Below, one piece after another: positions 8,622 to 16,841 of a DNA stretch of 64,000 nt. Numbering within the stretch: the first letter of the stretch is position 1; every line of letters starts with the position of its first letter. The translations under genes and the position numbers were made by a program. The notes beneath the pieces were generated by a model. It was not told where the DNA came from. It made no database searches and saw nothing but the letters and a program-made list of their open reading frames with translations. The DNA comes from Syntrophaceae bacterium UBA2251 (GTDB lineage: Bacteria > Desulfobacterota > Syntrophia > Syntrophales > UBA2251): positions 1 through 64,000 of the forward strand of contig DDXV01000018.1 in NCBI GenBank assembly GCA_002347815.1, given 5' to 3'.

Positions 8622-8749
8622 ATTCTTCCTTCCTTTCCATCATGTATTGGGCATCAGGCGCTGGGTCGCGGGCAGCGGGGATCTGATGTCCACCGTTCCC
8701 CCCTTCCCGATGCATATCGCCCGACACCGGTTGTTTCAGGATCTTCTTC

Positions 8750-8830
8750 ACCCGACGTCCGACACCGATCGCCCAACGTCCTTGACCGCTCGCTCCTTCG
8801 CCCTTCGCCTAACGCCCGATGCCGATCTCC
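8750..8830 (-). repeat. 7-nt-period G-rich tract at the carB stop
   Basis: On the plus strand CC pairs occur at 8752, 8759, 8765, 8773, 8780, 8786, 8795, 8801, 8808, 8815, 8822 and 8829. All stay within one base of a single 7-nt phase across twelve positions. Read on the coding strand the units resemble TTAGGCG, AAGGGCG, TTGGGCG and TCGGACG. The carB stop codon TAG (8809-8811) and its last codons lie inside the tract. The rest of the 8622-8808 gap continues with looser GGC-rich sequence and no gene. Confidence 0.75.
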
Positions 8831-11800
8831 TGATGATACTCCTGGATCGTCCGGACCTTCCCCGCCTCTTTCCGCATGGCCTCGATGGCGTTCACCGCCG
8901 CCTGGGCGCCGGACATCGTCGTGATCAGCGGGACATTGTGCAGCACCGCCGTGGACCGGATAAAGACCGTGTCCGCGCGGGGCTTCTTGCCGCCCGAGGT
9001 GTTGATGATCAGCGCCACCTCCCGGTTCTTCATCAGATCGATGACGTTCGGACGCCCTTCTGAGAGTTTGGGGAGGATCTGAACCGCGATGTCGTTGTTC
9101 TTCAGGACCCCGCCCGTCCCGGCCGTCGCCAGGATGGAGAAGCCCATGTGCTCCATCTGCTTGGCCAGAAAGACGATCTGGCGCTTGTCCTTGTTCGTCA
9201 CGCTGATGAAGACTTTCCCGGCTTGAGGAAGGTTCGTCCCGGCGGCGATCTGGGACTTCCCGAAGGCCTTGCCGAAGCTCACGTCGATCCCCATGACCTC
9301 GCCCGTGGATTTCATCTCCGGCCCCAGGATCGCGTCCACGCCGGGGAAGCGGGCGAAGGGGAACACCGATTCCTTGACCGCCACGTGCCGGATTTCCACC
9401 TCTTTCGTCAATCCCAGCTCGGCGAGGGTCCGGCCGGCCATGACCTTCGTGGCCAGCTTGGCCAGGGGCACCCCCGTCGCCTTGCTGACGAAGGGCACCG
9501 TCCGCGACGCTCGCGGGTTGACTTCCAGGACATAGACCACGTCGTTGCGGATGGCGTACTGGATGTTCATGAGGCCGCGGACATGAAGCTCGCGGGCCAG
9601 GGCGTAGGTGTTGTCCTTGACGACCTGAACCAGGCGTTGATCGAGGGTGTGGGGGGGGATCACGGAAGCGCTGTCGCCGGAATGGACCCCGGCCTCCTCG
9701 ATGTGCTCCATGATGCCGCCGATGATCGTCGTCTCCCCGTCGGAGATGGCATCCACGTCGATTTCGATCGCGTCCTCCAGGAACTTGTCGATCAGGATCG
9801 GATGCTCCGGCGAGACCCGGATGGCCTTTTTCATGAAATCGCCCAGGGCGTCGTCGTCATAGACGATCTCCATCGCCCGGCCGCCCAGCACGTACGACGG
9901 GCGGACGATCACGGGATAGCCGATCTTGTTCGCCACCCGCTGGGCATCCTCGTACGAACGGGCGGTTCCGTTGTCCGGCTGGATCAGGTTGAGCTTCTTC
10001 AGGAGCATCTGAAAGCGTTTCCGGTCCTCCGCGCGGTCGATGCTGTCCGGCGTCGTCCCCCAGATGGGCACGCCCGCCTTCTCCAGCGGCACGGCGAGGT
10101 TCAGGGGGGTCTGTCCGCCGAACTGAACGATCACCCCGACGGGCTTCTCCCGCTCGATGATGTTGAGGACATCCTCGCGGGTGAGCGGCTCAAAATAGAG
10201 TTTGTCGGAGGTGTCGTAATCGGTGCTGACCGTCTCCGGGTTCGAGTTCACCATGATGCTCTCGTACCCCAGCTCCCGCAGGGCCAGGGAGGCGTGCACG
10301 CAGCAGTAGTCAAATTCAATCCCCTGGCCGATCCGGTTCGGTCCGCCGCCCAGGATGATGACCTTCTCGCGGTCCGAGGGATGGCTCTCCTCCAGCGTCT
10401 CGTAAGAAGAGTAGTAGTAGGGACGGTCGGCCTTGAACTCTCCGGCACAGGTGTCGACGAGTTTGTAGACGGGATGCAGCCCCAGTTTTTTGCGCATCCG
10501 CCGGAGCGTTTCCTCCTCGACGCCCAGGATGTGGGCGAGTTGCACGTCGGAAAACCCGAATTCCTTGGAACGACGGAGGAGCGCTGCGGGGAAATCCTTC
10601 TTCCAGACCGGCAGGTCCCGCTTCACGCCGTGGAACCGGTAGCGAACCAGTTCCTCCTCGAGGTCGAAAATCTCCTTCATGTTGAAGAGAAACCAGCGGT
10701 CGATGCGCGACAGGTCGTAGATCTCGTCGATCGTGAGCCCGGCGCGGAAGGCAAAGCGGATATAGAAGAAGCGCTCCGCGTTCGGAATTCGCAGCTTCTC
10801 GCGAATCTTCTCGACGGTGTCCTCCCCCTCGAAGGAAGCATCCTTGCCGTCGGCGCCGAAGCCGAAGCGCCCCGTTTCCAGGGAGCGGAGCCCCTTCTGA
10901 AAGGCCTCCTTGAAGGTCCGGCCGATGGACATGGCCTCGCCGACGGCCTTCATGGAGGTGTTCAGGGTCGGATCGGCCAGCGGAAATTTCTCGAAGGTGA
11001 AACGGGAGATCTTGAAGACGCAGTAATCGATCGTCGGTTCGTGGAGGGCCGACGTCCGGCCGGTGACGTCGTTTTTGACTTCATCCAGGGTAAACCCCAC
11101 CGCCAGCTTCGTCGCGACACGGGCGATCGGGAAGCCGGTCGCCTTGGACGCAAGGGCCGAACTGCGGGACAGGCGCGGGTTGACCTCGATGATCACCACC
11201 TCGCCGTTGTCGGGGCTCACGGCGAACTGGATGTTCACGCCGCCGCCGGTGACGTCGATCTTGCGGATGATCTTGCGGCACAGCGCCGTCAGATGGGCGT
11301 ATTCCGGGGCCGTCAGGGTCTGGGCCGGCGCCACGACGGCACTGTCGCCCGTGTGAACGCCCATGGCATCGACGTTCTCCATGGAGGTCACGATGATGAC
11401 GTTGTCGGCGGCGTCCCGCATGACCTCGAACTCGATTTCCTTCCAGCCCAGGACCGACCGTTCGACCAGGACCTGCCCCACGGGGCTGTATTCGATGGCC
11501 TTGGCGAGAAACTCTTCCAGCTCTTCCTTGTTGTAGGCGATCGACCCGCCGGTGCCGCCCAGGGTGAAGGCGGGCCGCAGGATGATGGGGAAGCCGATGC
11601 CGAGGCCGATGGCCATGCCCTCCTCCACGGAGGTGGCGATGCCGCTGTCCGGAACCCCCACGCCGATCTCGAGCATCGCCTGCTTGAACAGATCCCGGTC
11701 CTCAGCGCGGGCGATGGCCTCCGCCGACGCCCCCAGGACCTCCACGTGATACTTTTCGAAAACGCCGGCGCGGGCGAGAAAGACCGCCGTGTTGAGCCCC

Positions 11801-12081
11801 GTCTGGCCGCCCAGCGTGGGCAGGATGGCGTCCGGCCTTTCCCGGGCGATGATCTTCTCCACGATCTCCGGGGTGATGGGCTCGATGTAGGTCCGGTCCG
11901 CCATCTCGGGATCGGTCATGATCGTCGCCGGATTGCTGTTCACGAGGATAACGAAATAGCCTTCCTCCTTCAGGGCCTTGCAGGCCTGGGAGCCGGAATA
12001 GTCAAACTCGCAGGCCTGGCCGATGATGATCGGTCCCGACCCGATGATGAGGATCTTTTTGAGATCGGTTCGCTTCGGCAT
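8809..12081 (-). CDS. carB: carbamoyl-phosphate synthase large subunit
   Basis: 1090-residue synthetase subunit with two ATP-grasp halves. It makes carboxyphosphate and then carbamoyl phosphate from bicarbonate, ammonia and ATP for arginine and pyrimidines. The two homologous halves each open with a GGGPNRIGQG or GSGPIIIGQA motif. FTLGGTGGS and SYVLGGRAM are the paired ATP-binding loops, EVNPRLSRSS and EVNPRASRT the metal sites, and a C-terminal MGS-like allosteric domain starts at about residue 940 (GTGGVLKNN). Nothing looks damaged. It is paired with an unusual carA 29 bases upstream whose glutaminase site is degenerate, so CarB may receive free ammonia. Confidence 0.98.
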   Translation of the reverse strand: MPKRTDLKKILIIGSGPIIIGQACEFDYSGSQACKALKEEGYFVILVNSNPATIMTDPEMADRTYIEPITPEIVEKIIARERPDAILPTLGGQTGLNTAVFLARAGVFEKYHVEVLGASAEAIARAEDRDLFKQAMLEIGVGVPDSGIATSVEEGMAIGLGIGFPIILRPAFTLGGTGGSIAYNKEELEEFLAKAIEYSPVGQVLVERSVLGWKEIEFEVMRDAADNVIIVTSMENVDAMGVHTGDSAVVAPAQTLTAPEYAHLTALCRKIIRKIDVTGGGVNIQFAVSPDNGEVVIIEVNPRLSRSSALASKATGFPIARVATKLAVGFTLDEVKNDVTGRTSALHEPTIDYCVFKISRFTFEKFPLADPTLNTSMKAVGEAMSIGRTFKEAFQKGLRSLETGRFGFGADGKDASFEGEDTVEKIREKLRIPNAERFFYIRFAFRAGLTIDEIYDLSRIDRWFLFNMKEIFDLEEELVRYRFHGVKRDLPVWKKDFPAALLRRSKEFGFSDVQLAHILGVEEETLRRMRKKLGLHPVYKLVDTCAGEFKADRPYYYSSYETLEESHPSDREKVIILGGGPNRIGQGIEFDYCCVHASLALRELGYESIMVNSNPETVSTDYDTSDKLYFEPLTREDVLNIIEREKPVGVIVQFGGQTPLNLAVPLEKAGVPIWGTTPDSIDRAEDRKRFQMLLKKLNLIQPDNGTARSYEDAQRVANKIGYPVIVRPSYVLGGRAMEIVYDDDALGDFMKKAIRVSPEHPILIDKFLEDAIEIDVDAISDGETTIIGGIMEHIEEAGVHSGDSASVIPPHTLDQRLVQVVKDNTYALARELHVRGLMNIQYAIRNDVVYVLEVNPRASRTVPFVSKATGVPLAKLATKVMAGRTLAELGLTKEVEIRHVAVKESVFPFARFPGVDAILGPEMKSTGEVMGIDVSFGKAFGKSQIAAGTNLPQAGKVFISVTNKDKRQIVFLAKQMEHMGFSILATAGTGGVLKNNDIAVQILPKLSEGRPNVIDLMKNREVALIINTSGGKKPRADTVFIRSTAVLHNVPLITTMSGAQAAVNAIEAMRKEAGKVRTIQEYHQEIGIGR

Positions 12082-12099
12082 CGTCTTACCTTTTCTCTT

Positions 12100-12142
12100 C
12101 CCCTTCGCCCTTAACCCTTTGCCTTCTGCCTCTTGCCGCCCG
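12100..12142 (-). repeat. exact 7-nt-period tract spanning the carA stop
   Basis: On the plus strand CC pairs fall exactly at 12101, 12108, 12115, 12122, 12129 and 12136. On the coding strand the units run GGCAAGA, GGCAGAA, GGCAAAG, GGTTAAG, GGCGAAG, GGGAAGA. The carA stop TAA (12111-12113) lies inside, so the tract encodes the basic carA tail GKRQKAKG and continues into the carA-carB spacer. Confidence 0.75.
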
Positions 12143-13217
12143 TCCTGGCCATCCTCTCCATGAATTCCCGGAACAACGCGCTCGGGCGGCCGTCGTCATC
12201 CGGAACGGGGGAGAACTGCACCCCGAGAAACCGCCCCCGCTCCGACGAAACGCCCTCGACCGTGCCGTCGTTGAGGTTCCGGTGCGACACCGTGCAAACG
12301 CCGCCCTTCAGCGACGTCTCGTCGATGACCCAACTGTGGTTCTGGAGCGTCATCGCCGTCCGGCCCGTCCGGAGATCCCGCACGGGATAATTGGCGCCGT
12401 GATGCCCCTGACCCATGCGCGTCGCCTTCCCGCCCGCGGCGAGGGCGAGCATCTGACATCCCAGGGCGATTCCGAAGGCGGGAAGTTCGCCCAGGGCGGC
12501 CGCCAGCATGCGCCGGGCCGGCTCGAACGCCTCCGGCGCGCCGGGACCGTTCGAGAGGAACAGCCCGTCGGCGCCGCTCGCCCGGATCTCGTCCCAGGCG
12601 GCCGTCGGGGGAAAGGAGCGCACCTGACACGACAGGGCCTCCAGTTGGCGCGGATAGGACCGCCGGCAGCCGAAATCGAGCATGGCGATGCGCGGACCGC
12701 CGTCCGTTTCAAAGGGGCGGGCCGAAGCCGCATGAGGACGGGACCCCTTGGGGCGATCCGCCGGGGGCGGGCCCGCGTCGGCGCGGACTTTGGCCAGAAG
12801 GGCCGTCGTCGGAGATGCGGCCGGGGCGACGATCCCCCGCATCTCTCCGTGTTCCCTCAGGTGCAGGGCCAGGGCGCGCGTATCGACGCCCTCCAGACCC
12901 ACGACGCCCCAGCGGTCCATGAAGGCCTCGAGGGTCGATCCGGCGCGCCAGCTGCTGACGACCCGGCTCTTCTCCTTGACCAGGAGGGCCGCGGCCTGAG
13001 CCCGGTCCGATTCCCCGTCCTCGTCGTTCACCCCGTAGTTGCCGATCAGGGGATAGGTCATGTTGACGATGCAGCCCCGATTGTCCGGATCGGTCAGGCA
13101 TTCCTGATAGCCGACCACCCCGCGCTCGTCATGGACCCATCCCGTCGCTTCCCCGACCGCCCCGAAGGACTCCCCGGGGAAAGACGTGCCGTCTTCCAGA
13201 AGCAAGATCATCTTCAT
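12111..13217 (-). CDS. carA: carbamoyl-phosphate synthase small subunit with degenerate glutaminase site
   Basis: 368-residue CarA homolog with the N-terminal CPSase small-chain domain (GVVGYQE, YPLIGNYGVN, GVDTRALA) and a class I glutamine amidotransferase domain (SNGPGAPE, GHHGANYPV, LQNHSW). CarA normally releases ammonia from glutamine and channels it to CarB. Here the nucleophile-elbow motif, usually GICLGHQ, reads GIALGCQ, so the nucleophile position 251 is Ala. The usual VQFHPE reads VQFSPV, putting Ser336 and Val338 in place of the catalytic His and Glu. All three triad residues are therefore missing while the fold motifs remain. The likely result is ammonia-dependent synthesis or a structural role. 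ATG 13217 was chosen by the family start. Confidence 0.93.
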   Translation of the reverse strand: MKMILLLEDGTSFPGESFGAVGEATGWVHDERGVVGYQECLTDPDNRGCIVNMTYPLIGNYGVNDEDGESDRAQAAALLVKEKSRVVSSWRAGSTLEAFMDRWGVVGLEGVDTRALALHLREHGEMRGIVAPAASPTTALLAKVRADAGPPPADRPKGSRPHAASARPFETDGGPRIAMLDFGCRRSYPRQLEALSCQVRSFPPTAAWDEIRASGADGLFLSNGPGAPEAFEPARRMLAAALGELPAFGIALGCQMLALAAGGKATRMGQGHHGANYPVRDLRTGRTAMTLQNHSWVIDETSLKGGVCTVSHRNLNDGTVEGVSSERGRFLGVQFSPVPDDDGRPSALFREFMERMARTGGKRQKAKG

Positions 13218-13231
13218 TACATAACTCTCTG

Positions 13232-13259
13232 ATTTTATTAGAGCTTGAAAAAGGCGCAA
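13232..13259 (-). promoter_or_regulatory. candidate promoter for carA-carB
   Basis: On the minus strand TTGCGC (13254-13259) and TAAAAT (13232-13237) are separated by 16 bases, directly after the T run of the upstream terminator. The predicted transcript start is only about 8 bases before the carA ATG, so the leader would be very short and contain no room for an attenuator. Confidence 0.45.
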
Positions 13260-13308
13260 AAAAAGGGCAGCTCGACACCTTCTCTTCCCGCCGTGTCGCC
13301 GACTACCC
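13258..13308 (-). terminator. terminator downstream of hisC
   Basis: On the minus strand a two-part stem forms between 13293-13308 and 13265-13278: a 6-bp outer helix (GGGTAG with CTGCCC, including one G-U) and a 6-bp inner helix (CGACAC with GTGTCG). Seven T residues follow (13258-13264). It separates hisC from carA; an attenuation role for carA is possible but not required. Confidence 0.65.
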
Positions 13309-13330
13309 TTTGTTTTGCCTGGAGATTAAA

Positions 13331-14407
13331 TCACGCCCCTAACGTTGCAACCCCTGCCCGGAGTGCTTTGAGAAACGCCTCGTTTTCCTCGCGGCGGCCG
13401 ACCGTGACCCGTATCGCCGGCGGCGCGTTTCCCGAGGCGTCGAATTTCTTGACGAGGACACCCCTTTTGACAAGTGCAGCATATACCTGATTTATATCGC
13501 GATCGCAAGTAAAAAAAATAAAATTTGCATCCGTCGGCCAGGGATGCACCACCGCGGTTTTTCGTAAAGCATCCCACAGCCCGGCCCGTTCCCGGACGAT
13601 CTCCTCCGTCTGGGCGATGAACCGCGCCTCGTGATCGAGATAGAATCCGGCCGCCATCTGCGAGACGCTGTTCAGGTTGTAGGGAAGACGAACCTTGTCG
13701 ATCTCGGCCACGATTTCCGGAGGACCGACGAGGAAGCCGATGCGCATCGCCGCCAGTCCGACCTTGGACAGCGTCCGCAGGATCAGGAGATTGTCGTACG
13801 CCTTCAGGCGGGGGAGGAAGGAACGGCCGGAAAACGGTCCGTAGGCCTCGTCGACGACGACCAGTCCCGGCGCCTGTTCGATGAGGGCGGCGATCTTGTC
13901 GTCGTTGAAACACCCGCCCGTCGGATTGTTGGGATAGCTCAGGAAGGTCAGGACCGGCCGTTCCCGTTCGAGCGCCGCGAGCATCGCGGGCAGGTCCAGG
14001 TCTCCGCCCGCCGCGAGCGGCACCTCGCAGATGCGGCACCCCAGGTTCAAGCCGCAGATCCGGTACATGGCGAAGGTCGGGGTCGGGATCAGCACGCTTT
14101 TGCCGGGGCCGCCGCAGGCGATGAGCAGGGCCAGGATCAATTCGTCGGACCCGTTGCCGAGCAGGACCTGATCGGGCGCGACCCCGAAGCGCGCCGCGAA
14201 CCGGCGCCTCAGGGCGGGGGAACCCGCCTCCGGATAGCGGTTCAGGGCCACCTCCCGTGTCACGGCCGAAAAGAAGAGACCGGTCAGGTCCTCCGGCAGG
14301 GGGAAAGGGTTCTCGTTCGCATCCAGCTTGATTTGGCAGGGTATCGCGTCCGCGGGATAGGCCCGCTGCCGCCGGATCTCTTCCCTAATGAGGTGCAGCC
14401 GTTTCAT
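13331..14407 (-). CDS. hisC: histidinol-phosphate aminotransferase
   Basis: 358-residue PLP-dependent class I/II aminotransferase, converting imidazole-acetol phosphate and glutamate to histidinol phosphate in histidine synthesis. Family motifs are KLDANENPF near the start, NRYPEAG, GNGSDELI, YPNNPTGG, VVVDEAY and TLSKVGLAAMRIGF, the last carrying the PLP lysine. ATG 14407 lies inside the end of the lipM gene, a 23-base overlap, so the two are translationally coupled. It is physically separate from hisD at 37.5-38.8 kb, so histidine genes are scattered. Confidence 0.95.
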   Translation of the reverse strand: MKRLHLIREEIRRQRAYPADAIPCQIKLDANENPFPLPEDLTGLFFSAVTREVALNRYPEAGSPALRRRFAARFGVAPDQVLLGNGSDELILALLIACGGPGKSVLIPTPTFAMYRICGLNLGCRICEVPLAAGGDLDLPAMLAALERERPVLTFLSYPNNPTGGCFNDDKIAALIEQAPGLVVVDEAYGPFSGRSFLPRLKAYDNLLILRTLSKVGLAAMRIGFLVGPPEIVAEIDKVRLPYNLNSVSQMAAGFYLDHEARFIAQTEEIVRERAGLWDALRKTAVVHPWPTDANFIFFTCDRDINQVYAALVKRGVLVKKFDASGNAPPAIRVTVGRREENEAFLKALRAGVATLGA

Positions 14408-15230
14408 CCGGTTCTCCTTCGCCGTTCCAGGCCTCGGGCCGATATTTTTCCCGCTTCAGGCGCGCCTTCAGGGCCTCTTCCGCGTCGGTCAGGGCGCCCG
14501 TTCGCAGATCCGCGTGCAGGACCGCGGCAAACCCCTCCGCCAGGGCGCGGACGATCGCGCCCGTCGCCGGCGGCGGCGTCAGGCAGATGTCGACGGCGGT
14601 CACGGCCCGCGTCAGCATCCGGCGGGTCCGCTCCCGCTCTTCCGTTTCGGCGACAAGACACCGGGCCGCGCGTGCCGCATCGAACCGGACCAGAAGCGAC
14701 CCGTGCTGGAGGAAGGCGCCGCGCGACCTGGCCTGGGCCGAACCGCAGATCTTCCGGCCCTCGACGAGCAGTTCATCCTTGGCCGGCCGCGCAAAGCAGG
14801 CGACGGAGCCGTCGCGCACCCCGGAAGGTTCCGGGTCCGCGGGCGCGATCGCCGCGTCGATTCCCAAACGGTGCAGGCCCTCCTGAAGACACCGGCCGAT
14901 CACGCGGTAGGCGCCGGCGATCCCGGGAGGAAAGGGCGGCTCGCCCACCCGGGCGCACAGGGCGTACGTCAGATCGCCGTCATGGAGCACGGCCCGGCCT
15001 CCCGTCGGACGACGCACGACGTCGATCCCCTCCCGCCGGCAGACCGCGAGGTTGCAGGCTTGCACCGTGTTCTGAAAATAACCGAGCGAGACGGCGGCCG
15101 GACGCCATCCGTAGAAGCGAAGGGTCGGCGGCGTATGCCCCAGGGGCATCAGGCGGAAAATGGCCTCGTCGGCGGCCATGTTCTCGAAGGCGTCGGATGC
15201 ATGAAAGGGGATCAGTCTCCAAACGGACAC
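14385..15230 (-). CDS. lipM: octanoyl-[acyl carrier protein]:protein N-octanoyltransferase (LipM type)
   Basis: 281-residue biotin/lipoate transferase-fold enzyme. It moves octanoate from acyl carrier protein to the lysine of lipoyl domains, the first step of lipoate assembly. The RRPTGGRAVLHDGDLTY motif is shared with lipoate ligases. The segment ACFARPAKDEL with VEGRKICGSAQ and LQHGSLL matches LipM: Cys145 is the expected acyl-thioester nucleophile and Lys160 the conserved partner. It lies six bases after a gcvH gene and overlaps hisC. No lipB is seen in the window, so LipM with LipA (60.4 kb) would complete de novo lipoylation. A lipoate ligase is less likely because of the Cys motif. Confidence 0.9.
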   Translation of the reverse strand: MSVWRLIPFHASDAFENMAADEAIFRLMPLGHTPPTLRFYGWRPAAVSLGYFQNTVQACNLAVCRREGIDVVRRPTGGRAVLHDGDLTYALCARVGEPPFPPGIAGAYRVIGRCLQEGLHRLGIDAAIAPADPEPSGVRDGSVACFARPAKDELLVEGRKICGSAQARSRGAFLQHGSLLVRFDAARAARCLVAETEERERTRRMLTRAVTAVDICLTPPPATGAIVRALAEGFAAVLHADLRTGALTDAEEALKARLKREKYRPEAWNGEGEPDETAAPH

Positions 15231-15236
15231 ACCGGA

Positions 15237-15632
15237 TCAGTCCTCCTCGCTTTCCAGGATGAAATCGTTGTAACCGCGGGTGTCGAGGAGGTCATCGATT
15301 TCATCGATGTCGCTCATTTCGATGACGATCAGCCACCCGGTATCGTGGGGGTCGCTGTTGATGATGCCCACGTCGTCCAAAAGATCGTCGTTGACATTGA
15401 CCACCTGCCCGCCCACGGGGGCGATGAGTTCGATCACCGCCTTGGCGGACTCGATCGATCCGAAGGATTCGTCCCGCTCGACCTCGGTGTCGATTTCCGG
15501 GAGTTCGATCGAGAGGACTTCGCCCAGTTTCTCCTGGGCGTAATCGGTGATCCCGATGGTCGCCAGGTCACCGTCGACCCTGACCCACAAGTGCTCCCGG
15601 CTGTACATGTAGTCTTCAGGAAATACCTTCAT
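15237..15632 (-). CDS. gcvH: glycine cleavage system H protein (first of two)
   Basis: 131-residue lipoyl carrier protein that shuttles the aminomethyl group between the P, T and L proteins. The lipoylation site is Lys64 in ESAKAVIELIAPV. YSREHLWVRV at the start and GWLIVIEM near the end are normal. The C-terminus is acidic (ESEED). It lies immediately upstream of lipM and apart from the gcvT-H-P cluster at 54-58 kb, which has its own H protein. It may serve as the preferred octanoyl acceptor for LipM, as GcvH does in Bacillus subtilis. A lipoate-carrier role in other metabolism is also possible. Confidence 0.93.
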   Translation of the reverse strand: MKVFPEDYMYSREHLWVRVDGDLATIGITDYAQEKLGEVLSIELPEIDTEVERDESFGSIESAKAVIELIAPVGGQVVNVNDDLLDDVGIINSDPHDTGWLIVIEMSDIDEIDDLLDTRGYNDFILESEED

Positions 15633-15694
15633 TGCCCCCCACCCCCTGCGGACCGTTTACTTGAAGCGCCTGTGGCGAACGACAGGTTTTCCTG

Positions 15695-15723
15695 CCAGTA
15701 AAAGAATTCCGGGCGAATGTCAA
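15695..15723 (-). promoter_or_regulatory. candidate promoter for gcvH-lipM-hisC
   Basis: On the minus strand a consensus TTGACA (15718-15723) is followed after 17 bases by TACTGG (15695-15700). The leader to the gcvH ATG is about 55-60 bases, with a G-rich GGGGTGGGGGG ribosome-site region. A small CAGG/CCTG hairpin lies just after the -10. Confidence 0.5.
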
Positions 15724-15746
15724 TAGAGAAACTTATTTTCCCCTCG

Positions 15747-16841
15747 TCACTTCAGGAGGGTCAGCGTCTTGGGCGCCCGGCTCAGGATCTCGAAGCCGTC
15801 CGCGCGGATGAGCACCATGTCTTCGATGCGGATCCCCCAGCGGCCGGGGAGGTAAACCCCGGGTTCCACCGTAACGACCATGCCCGCTTCGAGGGTGCTC
15901 TCCGAGCGGGCGTTGAGCCGCGGGGCTTCATGGACGTCGAGACCGACGCCGTGGCCGGTGCCGTGGGAGAAGAAGCGCTCCCACCCGCCCCGGCGGAGGG
16001 CGTCCCGGGCAATGCGGTCCACGTCGCGGCAGACAACACCCGCCCGCAGGGCGGCGATGGCGAGCTTCTGGGCCTCGAGGACCTGCGCGTAGGCGGCGAG
16101 CGTCTCGCGATCCGGATCGCCGCCGACGAACACCGTGCAGGTCTCGTCGGACCGGTAGCCTTGAAAGACGGCCCCGTAGTCGATCACGACCCCCTCGCCG
16201 GCCTGGATCTTCCGGGCGCCGGGGGTGGCGTGGGGAAGGGCGGACTGCGGCCCGGACGCCACGATCGTCGGGAAGGAACTCCCTTCCGCCCCCTGACGCC
16301 GCATGCGGAAATCGAGCTCCAGGGCGATGTCCCGCTCCGCGACCCCGGGTCGGAGATACGGCAGGATCGCCTGCAGGGCCGAGGAGGCGATCGCCGCCGC
16401 CTTTTGCATGCAGCGGACTTCCTCGTCGTCCTTGACGGCCCGCAGCGACGACAGTTCGTCAAAGAGCGGCCGCAGCGACACCCCCGCTCCGAGTGCGGCG
16501 AGCAGGCGCTGGTGGACGTGGACGGTCAGGACGGCGGATTCGAACCCGACGCGGGAGGGGGCGGCGTCGGCCAGCGCCGCCGCGATTCCCTCGATCAGGT
16601 CCCGGATCTCGACGATCTCCACCTCCGGAACCGTCTCGCGGGCCTCCGTCAGGAAGCGGCCGTCCACGAGCAGCGACGCACGGCCTTCCGTCATCAGAAG
16701 GGCCGCGTCCGTCCCCGCAAAACCGGTCAGGTAGCGGAGGTTGGCTTCTTCGGTGAGAAGCAGGGCGTCGAGGCCCCAGTCGGACAGGCGATCGAACAGG
16801 CGCGACCGTCTCCGGGCGTAAGGCGTCGCTTCAGGAGGCAT
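15747..16841 (-). CDS. M24 family metallopeptidase (Xaa-Pro aminopeptidase type)
   Basis: 364-residue pita-bread-fold peptidase, probably cytosolic, cleaving N-terminal residues before proline. A creatinase-like N-terminal domain (NLRYLTGFAGTDA) leads into the catalytic domain. The five metal ligands are visible: Asp in VIDYGAVF, Asp in RSDETCTVF, His in GTGHGVGLDVHE, Glu in VTVEPGVYL and Glu in GIRIEDMVL. Length matches the PepQ/YpdF type. Its start overlaps the end of the upstream TPR gene by 11 bases. Whether it is an aminopeptidase P or a prolidase cannot be decided from sequence. Confidence 0.92.
   Translation of the reverse strand: MPPEATPYARRRSRLFDRLSDWGLDALLLTEEANLRYLTGFAGTDAALLMTEGRASLLVDGRFLTEARETVPEVEIVEIRDLIEGIAAALADAAPSRVGFESAVLTVHVHQRLLAALGAGVSLRPLFDELSSLRAVKDDEEVRCMQKAAAIASSALQAILPYLRPGVAERDIALELDFRMRRQGAEGSSFPTIVASGPQSALPHATPGARKIQAGEGVVIDYGAVFQGYRSDETCTVFVGGDPDRETLAAYAQVLEAQKLAIAALRAGVVCRDVDRIARDALRRGGWERFFSHGTGHGVGLDVHEAPRLNARSESTLEAGMVVTVEPGVYLPGRWGIRIEDMVLIRADGFEILSRAPKTLTLLK

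Noticed and set aside
9148..12114. 988-codon open frame on the plus strand
   Set aside because: It is antisense to carB, is low-complexity in translation (rich in Arg, Gly, Asp, His) and has no recognisable motif. It is a GC-rich shadow frame.
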